Source of the DNA: Chondrinema litorale
Lineage (GTDB): Bacteria; Bacteroidota; Bacteroidia; Cytophagales; Flammeovirgaceae
Direction: 5' to 3'
DNA length: 64,000 nt
Assembly (NCBI RefSeq): GCF_026250525.1
Contig: NZ_CP111043.1
Location: 1,225,421 to 1,289,420 of the forward strand
Shown in pieces: positions 8,044 to 18,216 of this stretch; positions within the stretch are counted from its first letter, which is position 1; each line of letters opens with the position of its first letter. Under the pieces are notes generated by a model. It was not told the DNA's origin. It saw only the letters and a program-made list of their open reading frames with translations, and did no database searches. A program made the translations under genes and the position numbers.

Positions 8044-8883
8044 ATGAAAATTGATGCACACCAACATTTCTGGCGTTACAGCCCGATTACTCATTCGTGG
8101 ATTAATGACAGCATGGCTGTGCTCAAACGAGATTTTTTACCAGAGGACCTTAAACCCGAACTCAAAAAAAAGAGCTTTAATGGATGCATTGCTGTGCAAG
8201 CAGATCAAAGCGAAGCAGAAAATGATTTCCTACTAAACTTAGCCGACAACAACGATTTTATTAAAGGCGTAGTAGGATGGTTAGATTTAAGAGCCGATAA
8301 TATTGACGAAAGGCTCGCTCATTACAGTAAACAGCCAAAGTTTTGCGGCTTACGACATGTAGTTCAAGATGAGCCTGATGACGAATTTCTGTTAAGAGAA
8401 GATTTTAAAAGAGGTATAAATAAACTGAAACAATACAACCTTACTTACGATATCCTCATCTTCGAAAAGCAATTACCAGTAGCACTAAAGTTTGTAGAAG
8501 CTTTTCCAGATCAGCCATTTGTGATCGACCATATTGCCAAGCCTTTAATTATAAGACATGAACTCAGCCCATGGAACGAATATATTCAAAAACTGGCAGA
8601 GTTTCCGAACGTTTACTGTAAGATTTCTGGTTTAGTAACTGAAGCTCACTGGAAAAACTGGAAAAAAACAGACCTTACTCCTTACCTCGATGTAATTTTT
8701 GAGGCTTTTGATACTCACCGCGTTATGGTTGGTTCTGACTGGCCAGTATGCAAACTAGCAGCCTCATACGAACAAGTAATCGATATTATACAATCATACA
8801 TACAGGGCTTTTCACCAACAGAAAAAGCTGACATAATGGGCAATAACGCAGCTGAGTTTTACCTAAATCGCAATAACAGCTAA
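8044..8883 (+). CDS. Amidohydrolase, probable L-fuconolactonase
   Basis: A 279-residue amidohydrolase_2 family protein. MKIDAHQHFWRYSP gives the first metal-type motif (HxHFW). FVIDHIAKP (~160), VYCKISGLVTEAHW (~190) and the terminal GSDWPVC aspartate motif (~232) follow. Homologues in this operon type hydrolyse L-fucono-1,5-lactone to L-fuconate. It starts 24 bp after the mutarotase and ends 45 bp before the L-fucose dehydrogenase. Confidence 0.85.
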   Translation: MKIDAHQHFWRYSPITHSWINDSMAVLKRDFLPEDLKPELKKKSFNGCIAVQADQSEAENDFLLNLADNNDFIKGVVGWLDLRADNIDERLAHYSKQPKFCGLRHVVQDEPDDEFLLREDFKRGINKLKQYNLTYDILIFEKQLPVALKFVEAFPDQPFVIDHIAKPLIIRHELSPWNEYIQKLAEFPNVYCKISGLVTEAHWKNWKKTDLTPYLDVIFEAFDTHRVMVGSDWPVCKLAASYEQVIDIIQSYIQGFSPTEKADIMGNNAAEFYLNRNNS

Positions 8884-8928
8884 ACTACAAATAAGAGATA
8901 TTTTTTTATTTATTATTATAAAATTCTT

Positions 8929-9708
8929 ATGAATCTCTTTCTTGAAAACAAAGTAGCAATTATTACAGGAAGCACTCAGGGCATTGGCGAAGCCATTGCT
9001 GTTGCTTTTGCCGCAGAAGGCGCTCACACAGTTATTACCGGCAGAAATCAGGAAAGGGCTAGCCTTAAAGCTCAAGAAATTACAGAAAAGTTTGGTGCAG
9101 AAAGTTTAGGAATTGGAGTCGACCTCGCCCAACCACAAAACTGTAAAGAAATCGTAGACGCTACACTAGCTAAATTTGGCAGTATAGATATATTGGTAAA
9201 TAATGCTGGCGGTAACGATACTGTAGATTTAGACGCAGGCCCAGAAGCTTTTATCGCATCGCTAAATGGTAATTTGGTGCATTATTATGCCATGGTTCAT
9301 TTTGCCAAGCAAGCACTTATTAAATCTAAAGGAAATATTGTAAATATCGGCTCTAAAGTAGCGAACCTTGGTCAGGGTAAAACCTCTGGCTACGCAGCCG
9401 CAAAAGGAGCTATACAAGGCTTAACCAGAGAGTGGGCAGTAGATTTACTAGATTATGAAATCCGGGTGAATGAGGTAATTCCTGCAGAAGCTTGGACAGA
9501 ATCTTACAAAAACTGGATTAACACATTCCCTAATCCGGAAGCAAAACTAAAAACTGTAACAGATAAAATTCCACTTGGCAAAAGAATGACTACCAGTGAA
9601 GAACTCGCTAATATGGTTGTATTTGTAGCCTCACAAAGAGCTTCTCATATTACAGGGCAGCATCTTTATGTAGATGGAGGATACACGCACTTAGATCGTT
9701 CTATATAG
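8929..9708 (+). CDS. SDR, probable L-fucose dehydrogenase
   Basis: A 259-residue classical SDR with TGSTQGIG (~14-21), NNAGGND (~90), the catalytic Ser in NIGSKVA and YAAAK (~155). The stretch RVNEVIPAEAWTESYKNW and the ending IPLGKRMTTSEELAN...DGGYTHLDR match SDRs of L-fucose clusters that oxidise L-fucose to the lactone. Last gene of the operon; only 4 bp separate its stop from the convergent chemotaxis gene at 9713. Confidence 0.82.
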   Translation: MNLFLENKVAIITGSTQGIGEAIAVAFAAEGAHTVITGRNQERASLKAQEITEKFGAESLGIGVDLAQPQNCKEIVDATLAKFGSIDILVNNAGGNDTVDLDAGPEAFIASLNGNLVHYYAMVHFAKQALIKSKGNIVNIGSKVANLGQGKTSGYAAAKGAIQGLTREWAVDLLDYEIRVNEVIPAEAWTESYKNWINTFPNPEAKLKTVTDKIPLGKRMTTSEELANMVVFVASQRASHITGQHLYVDGGYTHLDRSI

Positions 9709-9712
9709 TGTT

Positions 9713-10408
9713 TTAATTGAATATTTTCTTTAAAAAAGCAGCAACACCTTTAGCCTCTGGCTCCTCTTCTTGCTTAATAGCATCAGCAGTAGCCAGTTTA
9801 CCCTTTAACTGTTTTTTACTATCAAAATCGAAGCTTTTGATAGCCTCTACTACAGTTTCATCAAACAAACACACAAACTCAATACAAATACCTTTGTAAA
9901 AAGTGGTAATTTTTCCTCTAAAAGATAAAGAAGTATCTATTTCAAGATGCTTTTGGTTGACTATGGCTTCCAATTCATCTCTGGTACACACTTGAGACGA
10001 AGGAACATCTCCATGTATATTTTGACCTAAAACCTCAGAAAACTTAGTTACCATTGCTGCAATTACAATGTTATCTATTTCTAATAATGCAGCCTCTCTC
10101 ATTTCCGCCCTTCCTAACATACTATCTGGTAAAAGTACACCGCAAAGAATATTTTCAACTTCGGGCGAAATCAGCAAATAAGTAGCAGCTAAAAGATCAC
10201 CTACAACTTCAGTAAACAACACATGGTATTTCTCGTAGTTATCCTTTAATCTAAATTGACTTTCAGGTGTTTCGGATGCTATTTCAACATCTTTGATAAG
10301 AAACTCATCCCTTACCATTTTTGCCACAGAACTACCTGCATTTCCTAATGCTATGTGTGTTACATCACTAATCAGGGTAACTTCCTTTTCTGAAAATATT
10401 TTTTTCAT
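9713..10408 (-). CDS. CheC-like chemotaxis phosphatase
   Basis: A 231-residue CheC/CheX-superfamily protein that would dephosphorylate CheY-P. It shows the repeated helix signature with Glu...Asn: one copy around HIALGNAGSSVAKM (~17-30) and a clearer one at EMREAALLEIDNIVIAAM (~101-118; E and N two residues apart). The C-terminal ~30 residues (KQLKGKLATADAIKQEEEPEAKG...) form an acidic extension. Last gene of the mcp-cheW-cheY-cheA operon, 55 bp after cheA. No CheZ or CheD was found. Confidence 0.8.
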   Translation of the reverse strand: MKKIFSEKEVTLISDVTHIALGNAGSSVAKMVRDEFLIKDVEIASETPESQFRLKDNYEKYHVLFTEVVGDLLAATYLLISPEVENILCGVLLPDSMLGRAEMREAALLEIDNIVIAAMVTKFSEVLGQNIHGDVPSSQVCTRDELEAIVNQKHLEIDTSLSFRGKITTFYKGICIEFVCLFDETVVEAIKSFDFDSKKQLKGKLATADAIKQEEEPEAKGVAAFLKKIFN

Positions 10409-10463
10409 TACTGTGATACTGTTTCCGTTCCTTTACTGATATCTTATAAACTTCTAGTAAAAA

Positions 10464-12320
10464 CTATATCGTTGCGTAATCGTAACTACCAAACTTTACT
10501 GGATTAAATAAGAGGTTTAATGTACCTGGAATATCCAGCACTAAACACACATTACCATTACCAAGTATAGTAGCTCCGCTAATGAAATAGGCATTATCTA
10601 CTGGTTGACTTAGAGTCTTTTCTATAATCTCTTTTTGCTGTAGTAATTTGTCTACTACCAGCCCAACCAGTCGCTCATTAAATTTAACTATAATTATATT
10701 AAGCTTAGTATCATTCTTTGTCTGATCAAAGCTTTTATGCAAAACATGAGGCTCTCTTACATCTTCGATACGCTCTAGATTAAATATATCTTTTAGAAAA
10801 ATTACCGACATATTCTGCTCTAGATAACTTGATACCAAACCTCCAGAAACCTTGTGTACATCTTTCTTATAAAGAGAAACTACGGCTTCTGTAAAAGAAA
10901 GTGGAATGGCAAACTCTGCATTGTTTAACTCAAACAACAAGGCATTTTTTACTGCCATTGAAGATGGTAGTAACAAGCGAAATGTTGTACCCTTTCCTTT
11001 TTTAGTTGATAACTCTATTTTTCCGCCAATGGAATCGAGGGCCTTTTTAACCACATCCATCCCTACGCCTCTACCCGAAATTTGAGTTACTTTTTCGACA
11101 CTGGAAAAACCAGGTTCAAAAATAAATTTTACTATGTCGTGATCTGATGTTTGCATAGCACTACGCTCAGGAAGCAATCCTTTGGCAATCACTTTTTTTC
11201 TGATTGCTGCTGCATCAATTCCCTTTCCATCGTCGATCACATTGATAATTACATGGTCTTTTTCATTGCTGGCTGAAAGTGTAAGCGTTCCGGCTTCGGG
11301 CTTACTATTTTTAGTTCTTGCATCTGTGGTTTCTATACCATGACTAATAGCATTTCTCACTAAGTGGATGAGAGAATCACTAATAATCTGCAGAATGTTT
11401 CGGTCAATTTCTATATCGGTACCTTCCAGTACTAAGTTTACCTTCTTGCTCTCCAATGCGGCTACATCACGCACAATACGATGAAACTTCTGGAACAAAA
11501 CATTTACCTGTACCAGTCGCACTCCCATTACAGAATACTGTAAATCTGAAGTTACTCTATATAATCTGGCATATTCACTACCTCGCCCTTTGTGGTTTGC
11601 TGCTATACGGTCTTTTTCGATAGCTAACTCTCCCACTAGGTTCAATAGATTATCGAGCTTTTGTACAGGCACCTGAATTAGGTCTGAAAAAGAAATTTTT
11701 GGGGCAGAAGGTTCTTCTACAACAGGTTGTTCTTCTTCAATAATTGGCTCCTTAGGTATTAATTTACTTACGGGTTCAGGAGCATTTTCTTTTTCTTGTG
11801 TATTGGTAGTTTCTGATTTTGGAGTTTCATCTTTGGTAACAAACTCTTCTTCTTTCTTAGATTCTGTAGTCGCTTGCGCCTCTCTCTCTGCTACATAATC
11901 TCTAGAAGCTTTTTGTACACGTTCTTCTCCTCTAGACTCACTCAATATTACTTTTAACTTGGCAACCAAACCTTTGTAACGCACCTGCTTTTCTGAGGTT
12001 GATGTTACAGCTTCGATCAGCTCTCCAAGTTTGTCGTTTGCTCTAAAAAGATCGTTAAAGGTATCTTGATTAAGAGACAAACGTCCATTTTTTATTTCGC
12101 TAAAAATATCCTCTAGCAGATGAGAAAGAGTTGCAATTCCGTCGAATCCCATACCAGCAGCATTTGCTTTTAAAGTGTGGGTAATTCGGAAAATAGCATT
12201 TACCGACTGCTTATCATCATGGTTTTTCTCCAAAACGATAAACAGCCGGTTCAGCTCTTCAAACTGATCCAGTGCTTCTGCATAAAAAATTTGTTTTAAC
12301 TCGTCTTCTTTCGATTTCAT
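10464..12320 (-). CDS. cheA: Chemotaxis histidine kinase CheA
   Basis: 618 residues. The P1 Hpt domain has the phospho-accepting His48 in ITHTLKANAAGM. A ~95-residue acidic, low-complexity linker (~130-225) stands where P2 usually is; I see no P2 domain. A P3 dimerisation helix pair follows (VQKLDNLLNLVGELAIEKDR), then a P4 ATPase with the N box HLVRNAISHGIE, DDGKGID, FEPGFS and the G box SGRGVGMDVVK. A CheW-like P5 domain ends the protein. It receives signals from the soluble MCP through CheW and passes phosphate to CheY. Confidence 0.95.
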   Translation of the reverse strand: MKSKEDELKQIFYAEALDQFEELNRLFIVLEKNHDDKQSVNAIFRITHTLKANAAGMGFDGIATLSHLLEDIFSEIKNGRLSLNQDTFNDLFRANDKLGELIEAVTSTSEKQVRYKGLVAKLKVILSESRGEERVQKASRDYVAEREAQATTESKKEEEFVTKDETPKSETTNTQEKENAPEPVSKLIPKEPIIEEEQPVVEEPSAPKISFSDLIQVPVQKLDNLLNLVGELAIEKDRIAANHKGRGSEYARLYRVTSDLQYSVMGVRLVQVNVLFQKFHRIVRDVAALESKKVNLVLEGTDIEIDRNILQIISDSLIHLVRNAISHGIETTDARTKNSKPEAGTLTLSASNEKDHVIINVIDDGKGIDAAAIRKKVIAKGLLPERSAMQTSDHDIVKFIFEPGFSSVEKVTQISGRGVGMDVVKKALDSIGGKIELSTKKGKGTTFRLLLPSSMAVKNALLFELNNAEFAIPLSFTEAVVSLYKKDVHKVSGGLVSSYLEQNMSVIFLKDIFNLERIEDVREPHVLHKSFDQTKNDTKLNIIIVKFNERLVGLVVDKLLQQKEIIEKTLSQPVDNAYFISGATILGNGNVCLVLDIPGTLNLLFNPVKFGSYDYATI

Positions 12321-12446
12321 CTTACCTTGAAAAATTCAAAAAAATAAGCCTTTTTAAGCTGGATAACTATTTTCCAAATAGCGGAGATTAAACAATCTCT
12401 TATATCACTTATGAATTATAGCTTGATTATTGTAAAACTCGCAACC

Positions 12447-12812
12447 TTAAGCTGCGGCTACTTTATTTACTACTTCGAGTAATTTCTCTGAAGTAAATGG
12501 CTTTACGATATAATCGCTAGCGCCAAGCTCTATACCTGCATTAATAACAGATTGCTGACCAACTGCACTTACCATTACAATTCTTGAAGCGTTACCTTCT
12601 GCTTTTAGCGTTTTAATGATATCAAGCCCGAGCATATCTGGCAAAATATTGTCTAGTGTGATAATTTCTGGATTAAGCTCTAATGCCAAATCAACAGCTG
12701 TTTCGCCATCAGCTGCCTGACCAACAATGCTAAATCCTGCTTCTTCTAGCGCATCTTTAATTAAAGTACGCATATACAATGAATCATCAACTATAAGAAC
12801 TGTCTTACTCAT
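12447..12812 (-). CDS. cheY: CheY-type single-domain response regulator
   Basis: 121 residues forming just a receiver domain: the acid pocket D9/D10 (VDDS), phosphoacceptor D54 in ITLDNILPDM, the switch Ser at MVSAV (~82) and conserved K104 in YIVKPF. There is no output domain, so it would act by binding a target. No flagellar motor is known in this phylum, so the partner may be the gliding or another surface machine. It lies 126 bp before cheA and 51 bp after cheW in transcription order. Confidence 0.93.
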   Translation of the reverse strand: MSKTVLIVDDSLYMRTLIKDALEEAGFSIVGQAADGETAVDLALELNPEIITLDNILPDMLGLDIIKTLKAEGNASRIVMVSAVGQQSVINAGIELGASDYIVKPFTSEKLLEVVNKVAAA

Positions 12813-12863
12813 ACTTGGATTTTTTCTGAATTTTTAAAATTTATTAAATGAAATAGATTTGTT

Positions 12864-13406
12864 TTAAGCACTTAACTCTTCACTGCCAGCCTGCAAAATG
12901 TCTTTTGAAACAATACTGAATATGTCTAAAAGAATAATAAGCCTGTTCTCTAGTCTTACTAAACCTTTGATAAAGTCTTTATCGCCTTCTTCACCAATTA
13001 CTACATTAGGAGAGTTATCTATTTGTGAGTCGAGTATATTAAGGGTATTAGGTACTTCTTGTACCAAAATTGCCATTTTATACTTATCGCTCTCTACTAC
13101 CAGAATATAGTTTTTCTTATTCTTATCTTTTTCCTCTTTCATCAACCCGAATTTTTCTTCCAGATCGAGTACTGCCAGAATGTTTCCACGCACATTTGCC
13201 ACTCCTTTGATGTAAGAAGGCATTAAAGGAATTTTGGCAATATTAGGCGTAACAACCACCTCTTTAATCTCATCGATCATCATGGCATATTCTTCACCAC
13301 CCAACTTAAATACCACAATCTGGGAACGGTCTACATGCTCTTCCTGCCCATTATCCTTGTCTTTTTTAAGAAAAAGCTCTTTTTTATTCAATAAATTATC
13401 TGTCAT
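12864..13406 (-). CDS. cheW: Coupling protein CheW
   Basis: A 180-residue CheW domain (~28-170) preceded by a charged, lysine-rich N-terminal tail. Motifs: QIVVFKLGGEEYAMMIDEIKEV, the central PSYIKGVANVRGNILAVLDL with the conserved RG, and GLVRLENRLIILLDI near the end. Couples the MCP to CheA. The start lies 32 bp after the mcp stop. The region between 'KEEKDKNKKN' and the next strand is an unusually charged loop. Confidence 0.93.
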   Translation of the reverse strand: MTDNLLNKKELFLKKDKDNGQEEHVDRSQIVVFKLGGEEYAMMIDEIKEVVVTPNIAKIPLMPSYIKGVANVRGNILAVLDLEEKFGLMKEEKDKNKKNYILVVESDKYKMAILVQEVPNTLNILDSQIDNSPNVVIGEEGDKDFIKGLVRLENRLIILLDIFSIVSKDILQAGSEELSA

Positions 13407-13438
13407 AACAATAGCTTATCTATTCCTGCGAGACACTC

Positions 13439-16400
13439 TTATTCTTCTAGTTTGAATCTAGAAATACCATCTTTCAGTTTATTCGATACTTCAGATACTG
13501 AGTTCGCTGCACCACCCACTTCAATCATTGCAGTGTTAAGGTCTTCAGCAGCAGCAGACACTTCTTCTGTTCCTTGTGCTGTTTCTTCAGATACTGCTAC
13601 GATACGTTCAATGTTCTTCGCAATTACACTAATTGCTTCTTTCTGATTATTCGCTGCATCCAATACTTCTTTAGAGAGGTCAAATGTTTCTTGACTAGAC
13701 TTAAGAATGTTGTCGAATACTTTTTCTGCTTTAATGGTCGCTTCGTTACCGTTGTTTACGTTGTCTTCCATTTGAGTAATAGCTCGACTCGCTGAGGAAA
13801 CGTCTTTCTGCACATCTTTTACCACCCTATCGATATCTACAGCAGATTTTCTTGAATCTTCCGCCAGTTTTCTAATCTCTTCTGCTACTACTGCGAAACC
13901 ACGACCTGCATCACCCGCTCTTGCTGCCTCAATCGCTGCGTTAAGTGCTAGCAAGTTGGTTTGTTGCGCAATGTCTGTAATTACGTTTAGAGTTCTCGAA
14001 ATCTCCTCTGATCTACTGGTAAGTACATCAATTGTAACGGAGGTGGATTTAGCAGAGGTTGATATCTCTGTCATGTTTTTCACCAGCATCTCAATAATCG
14101 ACATACCACTCTGGCTATTGGTCATACCAGTTTCTGCCGATTTATTAATGATATCAGATTTATTACCCATGGTTTCTGATGATCTTAAGATACCATCTAC
14201 CAGTTTAGAAGATTCGTCTGTTCTGGCCACCTGCTCTTGCATACCTTCTGATATCTGCTTAATTGCCAGAATTACCTCGCGTGTATTTTCCTGCATCTTC
14301 TCAAACTTATTCTGCATAAGTATCGAAGATGTTCCTACAGTTTCTGAACTCTGCTCAATGTCTCGTAGTAGTGTATTCAAATTGAGCATTGCAGAGTTAA
14401 GACCAGTAATCATTTTTTCAATTTCACCAGCGGCCTTCCCAGAGTATTTATGTGTTAAATCACCTTTAGATAGCGCATCAATAATTTCCTGAATATCCAT
14501 AACTGGTTCGGAAATAGATCTCAACAACTCGTTTATAGAACCAATGAGGTCTTTCCATGCACCTTCTCTCCCTTCTTCATTTAATCTTTCTTGTAGGTTT
14601 CCTTCGTTACCTGCTAACACCACAACTCTTTGTATTTCTGAGATGATCGTTTTTAAGTTATCGCGAAGCTCAAGGTTGTTTTGAATCATGTTGGCAAGGT
14701 CACCAGACATATTCAGGTTCTTAAGATCAAGTTCTGAGTCAAAATTACCTTTTGTCAATTCATCAAGGAATGTACTTAATGCATTAAATGATACCTTAAA
14801 GTCTGTTACATCTTGTGCGTATTTTACAACTTTTAGCAAATTGCCATCGTCGTCTTTAATCGGGTTGTAAGTGGCCTGTATCCATATTTCTTTTCCTCCT
14901 TTACCCACACGTTGAAATTCACCACCAATAAATTCACCTCGATTTAGTCTGTTCCAGAACTGCTTATAGACATCGCTACTTGCATACTCAGGATCACACA
15001 ACATGCTGTGATGCCAACCAACTAATTCTTCTCTACTATAGCCTAGTAGGTTAATAAAGTTGTCGTTCACGCTGGTAATTTCACCCGCCATATTAAACTC
15101 TATTGAACCAGAAGATTTATCAATCGCGGCTAGTTTACCACGGTTTTCGCTGTTATTGAGACGACGTTTAGTTACATTCTGTGCGAATTTTACCACCTTC
15201 ATCAAATTGCCTTCGTCATCTGCAATTGGGTTGTAAGTTGCCTCTAACCAAACCTCAGCACCTCCTTTGGTAACTCTTTTATAAACCCCTTTATCGAATT
15301 GTCCTTTTCTAAGTTTTGCCCAGAACTCTCTGTATTCAAGAGAATTTGTATATTCTGGTAGACACAATGTACGGTGATGTTTACCTAACAACTCATCTTG
15401 AGAATAACCCATGTTACTCAAGAAACTATCGTTTGCAAATATCACATTCCCATCTAAGTCAAATTCTGCCACCAAGTTAGATGAAGAAATCGCTGCCAGT
15501 TTACCACGGTTTTCACTGTTAGTAAGGCGTCTTTCTGTTACATCTTGTGCATATTTTACTACCTTCATCAACCTGCCTTCATCATCTGCAATTGGATTGT
15601 AAGTTGCTTCCAACCACATTTCCGTTCCGTCCTTCTTTACTCTTTTATAAACTCCCTTATCAAATTGCCCATTCTTAAGTCTTGCCCAGAACTCTTTGTA
15701 TTCAGGACTATTGGTATATTCTGATAAACACAATGTACGGTGATGCTTACCTAATAATTCCTCTTCTCTATAGCCAGTCTGCTTTAAAAAAGCATCATTT
15801 ATATAAATTATATTTCCTTCTAAGTTAAACTCTGCCACAAGATTCGACTGAGAGATCGCTGCTAGTTTACCACGGTTTTCACTGTTAGCCAAACGTCTCA
15901 TTGTTACATCCTGTGCGTATTTCACTACTTTGTAGAAGTTCCCGTCAACATCTTGAATCGGGTTGTAAGTTGCTTCTAGCCAAATTTCAGAACCATCTTT
16001 CTTCACTCTTTTATAAACCCCTTTATCTGGTTTACCCTGTCTCAAATTAACCCAGAATTGCTTGTATTCTGTGCTTTCTGCATACTCAGGAGTACAAAGC
16101 GTTTTATGAGATTTTCCTTTTAGTTCTTCTTCTGAGTAGCCGATGGTTTCTATAAACTTCTGATTAACTTCATCTATAGTTCCATCCATATTAAACTCAA
16201 CCATCGCACTGGTTTCACCAATACCATCTAACATCCCCTTAAATTCCAGCTCTTGGTCTTTTTGTTTGGTAATATCGAAACGGATACCTATGTATTTAAT
16301 CGGCTTGCCATTTTCATCTAATACTGGAGCTATTGTAGCATTTACCCAGTAGTAACCACCATCTTTTTTCTTGTTTCTATATTCTGCCTGAAATATGCGT

Positions 16401-17863
16401 CCACTTTTAATGGTCTCCCATAATTCTTTAAATACAGCTTTAGGTGTAGAAGGGTGTCTTACAATACTGTGTGGCTGACCGATAAGTTCTTCTTGAGTAT
16501 AACCTGCTACCTCACAGAATTTTTCGTTTACGAATGTAATTGTGCCATATATATCTGTTTCAGACATTAGGGCCGCAGTGTTAAAGCCGCTTACCCTACT
16601 TTCAAGCTCTGTTTTGGTTCTTGCAATTTCAAGCTGTTGGTCTTTTTGCTTGGTAACATCGAAACGGATACCTATATATTTAACCGGCTTGCCATTTTCA
16701 TCTAATACCGGAGCTATTGTAGCATTTACCCAGTAATGACCGCCATCTTTCTTCTTATTTCTATACTCTGCCTGAAATATGCGTCCGCTTTTAATGGTCT
16801 CCCATAATTCTTTAAATACAGCTTTAGGCGTAGAGGGGTGCCTTACAATACTGTGTGGCTTACCAATAAGTTCTTCTTGAGTATAACCTGCTATTTCACA
16901 GAATTTATCGTTTACAAAGGTGATGTTACCGTACAAGTCTGTCTCAGACATTAGAGCTGCAGTATTAAAACCACTAATCCTACTTTCAAGCTCTGTCTTG
17001 GTTCTAGTAATTTCGAGCTGTAAGTGAACTTGCTCTGAAATATCAACAGCGTACTTAACTATTTTAACCAGTTTACCATCTAAATCGTAAACCGGATTAT
17101 AGGTTGCATTTAACCAAACTTCTCTTCCGCTCTTTGTAATTCTTTTATATTCTCCCTCATCATGCACACCTTGAGAAAGTTTCATCCAAAAAGCTTCGTA
17201 CTCTCTAGAAGCTGTATATTCTTGATCGCAGAAAATACGGTGATGCTTGCCATAAACTTCTTTAAAATCATACTCCATTAATTGGAGGAACTTATCGTTG
17301 GCAGCTAAGACATGTCCGTCTAGATCAAACTCAACGGATGCATTAGAGGAGTTAATTGCTTTTAACTTGGCTTCGTCTTCTTGAGTTCTACGGTATTGCT
17401 CCGTTACATCCTGGGCAAACTTTACTACACGAATGAGCTTACCATTTTTATCTCTAATCGGATTATAAGTTGCCTCTAACCACACATCTTTTCCTTCGCG
17501 AGTAAGCCTTTTATATACTCCTTTATCAAACTCACCTCTGCCCAGTTTTTCCCAAAACTCTTTATATTCTTCACCATTAGCATAAATAGGATCACAAAAA
17601 GTACTATGATGCCTGTTTTTAACCTCTTCTAGAGAATAGCCTATTATATCTAGAAAAAGCTTATTGGCATTTAGTATTATTCCATCCATATCAAACTCTA
17701 CCATTCCATTAGATTTGGAGATAGCAGCTATCAACTGGTCACTATAACTGTTGCTGTATGATGTGGAAGTTGAAACCTTTTGTTTATTTTCACTTATTTC
17801 TTGGCTCTCATTAGCTAAGCCTTCTGAAAAATTTTGATCCTTATTATGCTCCTCGTGTGCCAT
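13439..17863 (-). CDS. Soluble methyl-accepting chemotaxis protein with eight PAS domains
   Basis: 1474 residues with no signal peptide or membrane segment. Eight PAS/PAC units begin at about residues 49, 171, 300, 428, 549, 671, 793 and 915, most ending in a (K/R)(Y/F)(A)QDVT-like PAC signature. Units 3 and 4 are of a different, near-identical PAS type ([20 protein letters not shown]). A HAMP-like linker spans ~1040-1200, and the MCP signalling coiled coil has its tip [18 protein letters not shown] at ~1310. First gene of the operon. It probably senses a cytoplasmic redox, ligand or energy signal. No CheR or CheB is encoded nearby. Confidence 0.93.
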   Translation of the reverse strand: MAHEEHNKDQNFSEGLANESQEISENKQKVSTSTSYSNSYSDQLIAAISKSNGMVEFDMDGIILNANKLFLDIIGYSLEEVKNRHHSTFCDPIYANGEEYKEFWEKLGRGEFDKGVYKRLTREGKDVWLEATYNPIRDKNGKLIRVVKFAQDVTEQYRRTQEDEAKLKAINSSNASVEFDLDGHVLAANDKFLQLMEYDFKEVYGKHHRIFCDQEYTASREYEAFWMKLSQGVHDEGEYKRITKSGREVWLNATYNPVYDLDGKLVKIVKYAVDISEQVHLQLEITRTKTELESRISGFNTAALMSETDLYGNITFVNDKFCEIAGYTQEELIGKPHSIVRHPSTPKAVFKELWETIKSGRIFQAEYRNKKKDGGHYWVNATIAPVLDENGKPVKYIGIRFDVTKQKDQQLEIARTKTELESRVSGFNTAALMSETDIYGTITFVNEKFCEVAGYTQEELIGQPHSIVRHPSTPKAVFKELWETIKSGRIFQAEYRNKKKDGGYYWVNATIAPVLDENGKPIKYIGIRFDITKQKDQELEFKGMLDGIGETSAMVEFNMDGTIDEVNQKFIETIGYSEEELKGKSHKTLCTPEYAESTEYKQFWVNLRQGKPDKGVYKRVKKDGSEIWLEATYNPIQDVDGNFYKVVKYAQDVTMRRLANSENRGKLAAISQSNLVAEFNLEGNIIYINDAFLKQTGYREEELLGKHHRTLCLSEYTNSPEYKEFWARLKNGQFDKGVYKRVKKDGTEMWLEATYNPIADDEGRLMKVVKYAQDVTERRLTNSENRGKLAAISSSNLVAEFDLDGNVIFANDSFLSNMGYSQDELLGKHHRTLCLPEYTNSLEYREFWAKLRKGQFDKGVYKRVTKGGAEVWLEATYNPIADDEGNLMKVVKFAQNVTKRRLNNSENRGKLAAIDKSSGSIEFNMAGEITSVNDNFINLLGYSREELVGWHHSMLCDPEYASSDVYKQFWNRLNRGEFIGGEFQRVGKGGKEIWIQATYNPIKDDDGNLLKVVKYAQDVTDFKVSFNALSTFLDELTKGNFDSELDLKNLNMSGDLANMIQNNLELRDNLKTIISEIQRVVVLAGNEGNLQERLNEEGREGAWKDLIGSINELLRSISEPVMDIQEIIDALSKGDLTHKYSGKAAGEIEKMITGLNSAMLNLNTLLRDIEQSSETVGTSSILMQNKFEKMQENTREVILAIKQISEGMQEQVARTDESSKLVDGILRSSETMGNKSDIINKSAETGMTNSQSGMSIIEMLVKNMTEISTSAKSTSVTIDVLTSRSEEISRTLNVITDIAQQTNLLALNAAIEAARAGDAGRGFAVVAEEIRKLAEDSRKSAVDIDRVVKDVQKDVSSASRAITQMEDNVNNGNEATIKAEKVFDNILKSSQETFDLSKEVLDAANNQKEAISVIAKNIERIVAVSEETAQGTEEVSAAAEDLNTAMIEVGGAANSVSEVSNKLKDGISRFKLEE
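15130..15895. repeat. Tandem 366-bp PAS-encoding repeats (PAS6/PAS7)
   Basis: Two adjoining coding repeats of 366 bp (122 codons) specify units 6 and 7 of the MCP, including the shared [11 protein letters not shown] linker. PAS5 and PAS8 are more diverged copies of the same period. Evidence of repeat expansion by unequal crossing-over within the gene. Confidence 0.75.
16257..17024. repeat. Tandem 384-bp PAS-encoding repeats (PAS3/PAS4)
   Basis: Bases 16257-16640 and 16641-17024 are direct repeats with a 384-bp (128-codon) period and very high nucleotide identity by eye. They encode PAS units 4 and 3 of the MCP plus the linker with the TKTELES coiled-coil. The differences are mostly at third codon positions, so the duplication is recent or under strong selection. 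Confidence 0.8.
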
Positions 17864-18216
17864 ATCAAATTATGAAAAAATGAAATAATTGTATAGCTAA
17901 CGGCCAAGACTTTTTTTCTAGATTTTTATAAGGGATAAAAATTAGTATGAGATGTAATGAATATTAATAATTATTAACTGCATGACTGGTTTTCTTCAAA
18001 AATCGAGGCTAAATCCATTGCTTCCAAAAAGCACATTGTAAAAAAAACACAAAAGACAGTTAAAAACCCTACTCAGAAGCTTAGCTTATTTGTCAAATTT
18101 CTAAAGAAACAGAACACAAAAGCCCCTTCTGAAGAATCAGAAGGGGCTTTTATATTTTAATACTAATATAGTGTTAAACTACATGTAATAATTGTGTCCT
18201 TTTTTTATGAAAAGTT
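17864..18216. other. 353-bp intergenic region upstream of the che operon
   Basis: Contains the presumed che-operon promoter on the minus strand (not resolved to a convincing -33/-7 pair) and the terminator of the DUF3108 gene at 18118-18151. No ORF of significance and no repeat copy were seen. Confidence 0.6.
18118..18151. terminator. Terminator of the DUF3108 gene
   Basis: A perfect 15-bp stem (18118-18132 with 18137-18151) with GC core AGCCCCTTCTGA, a 4-nt loop, and A/T runs on both sides. It lies 66 bp beyond the DUF3108 stop on the minus strand. Confidence 0.85.

Noticed and set aside
13439..17863. CRISPR-like or satellite repeats
   Set aside because: The repeats have 366/384-bp periods that match whole PAS domains in one long ORF; there are no short spacers.
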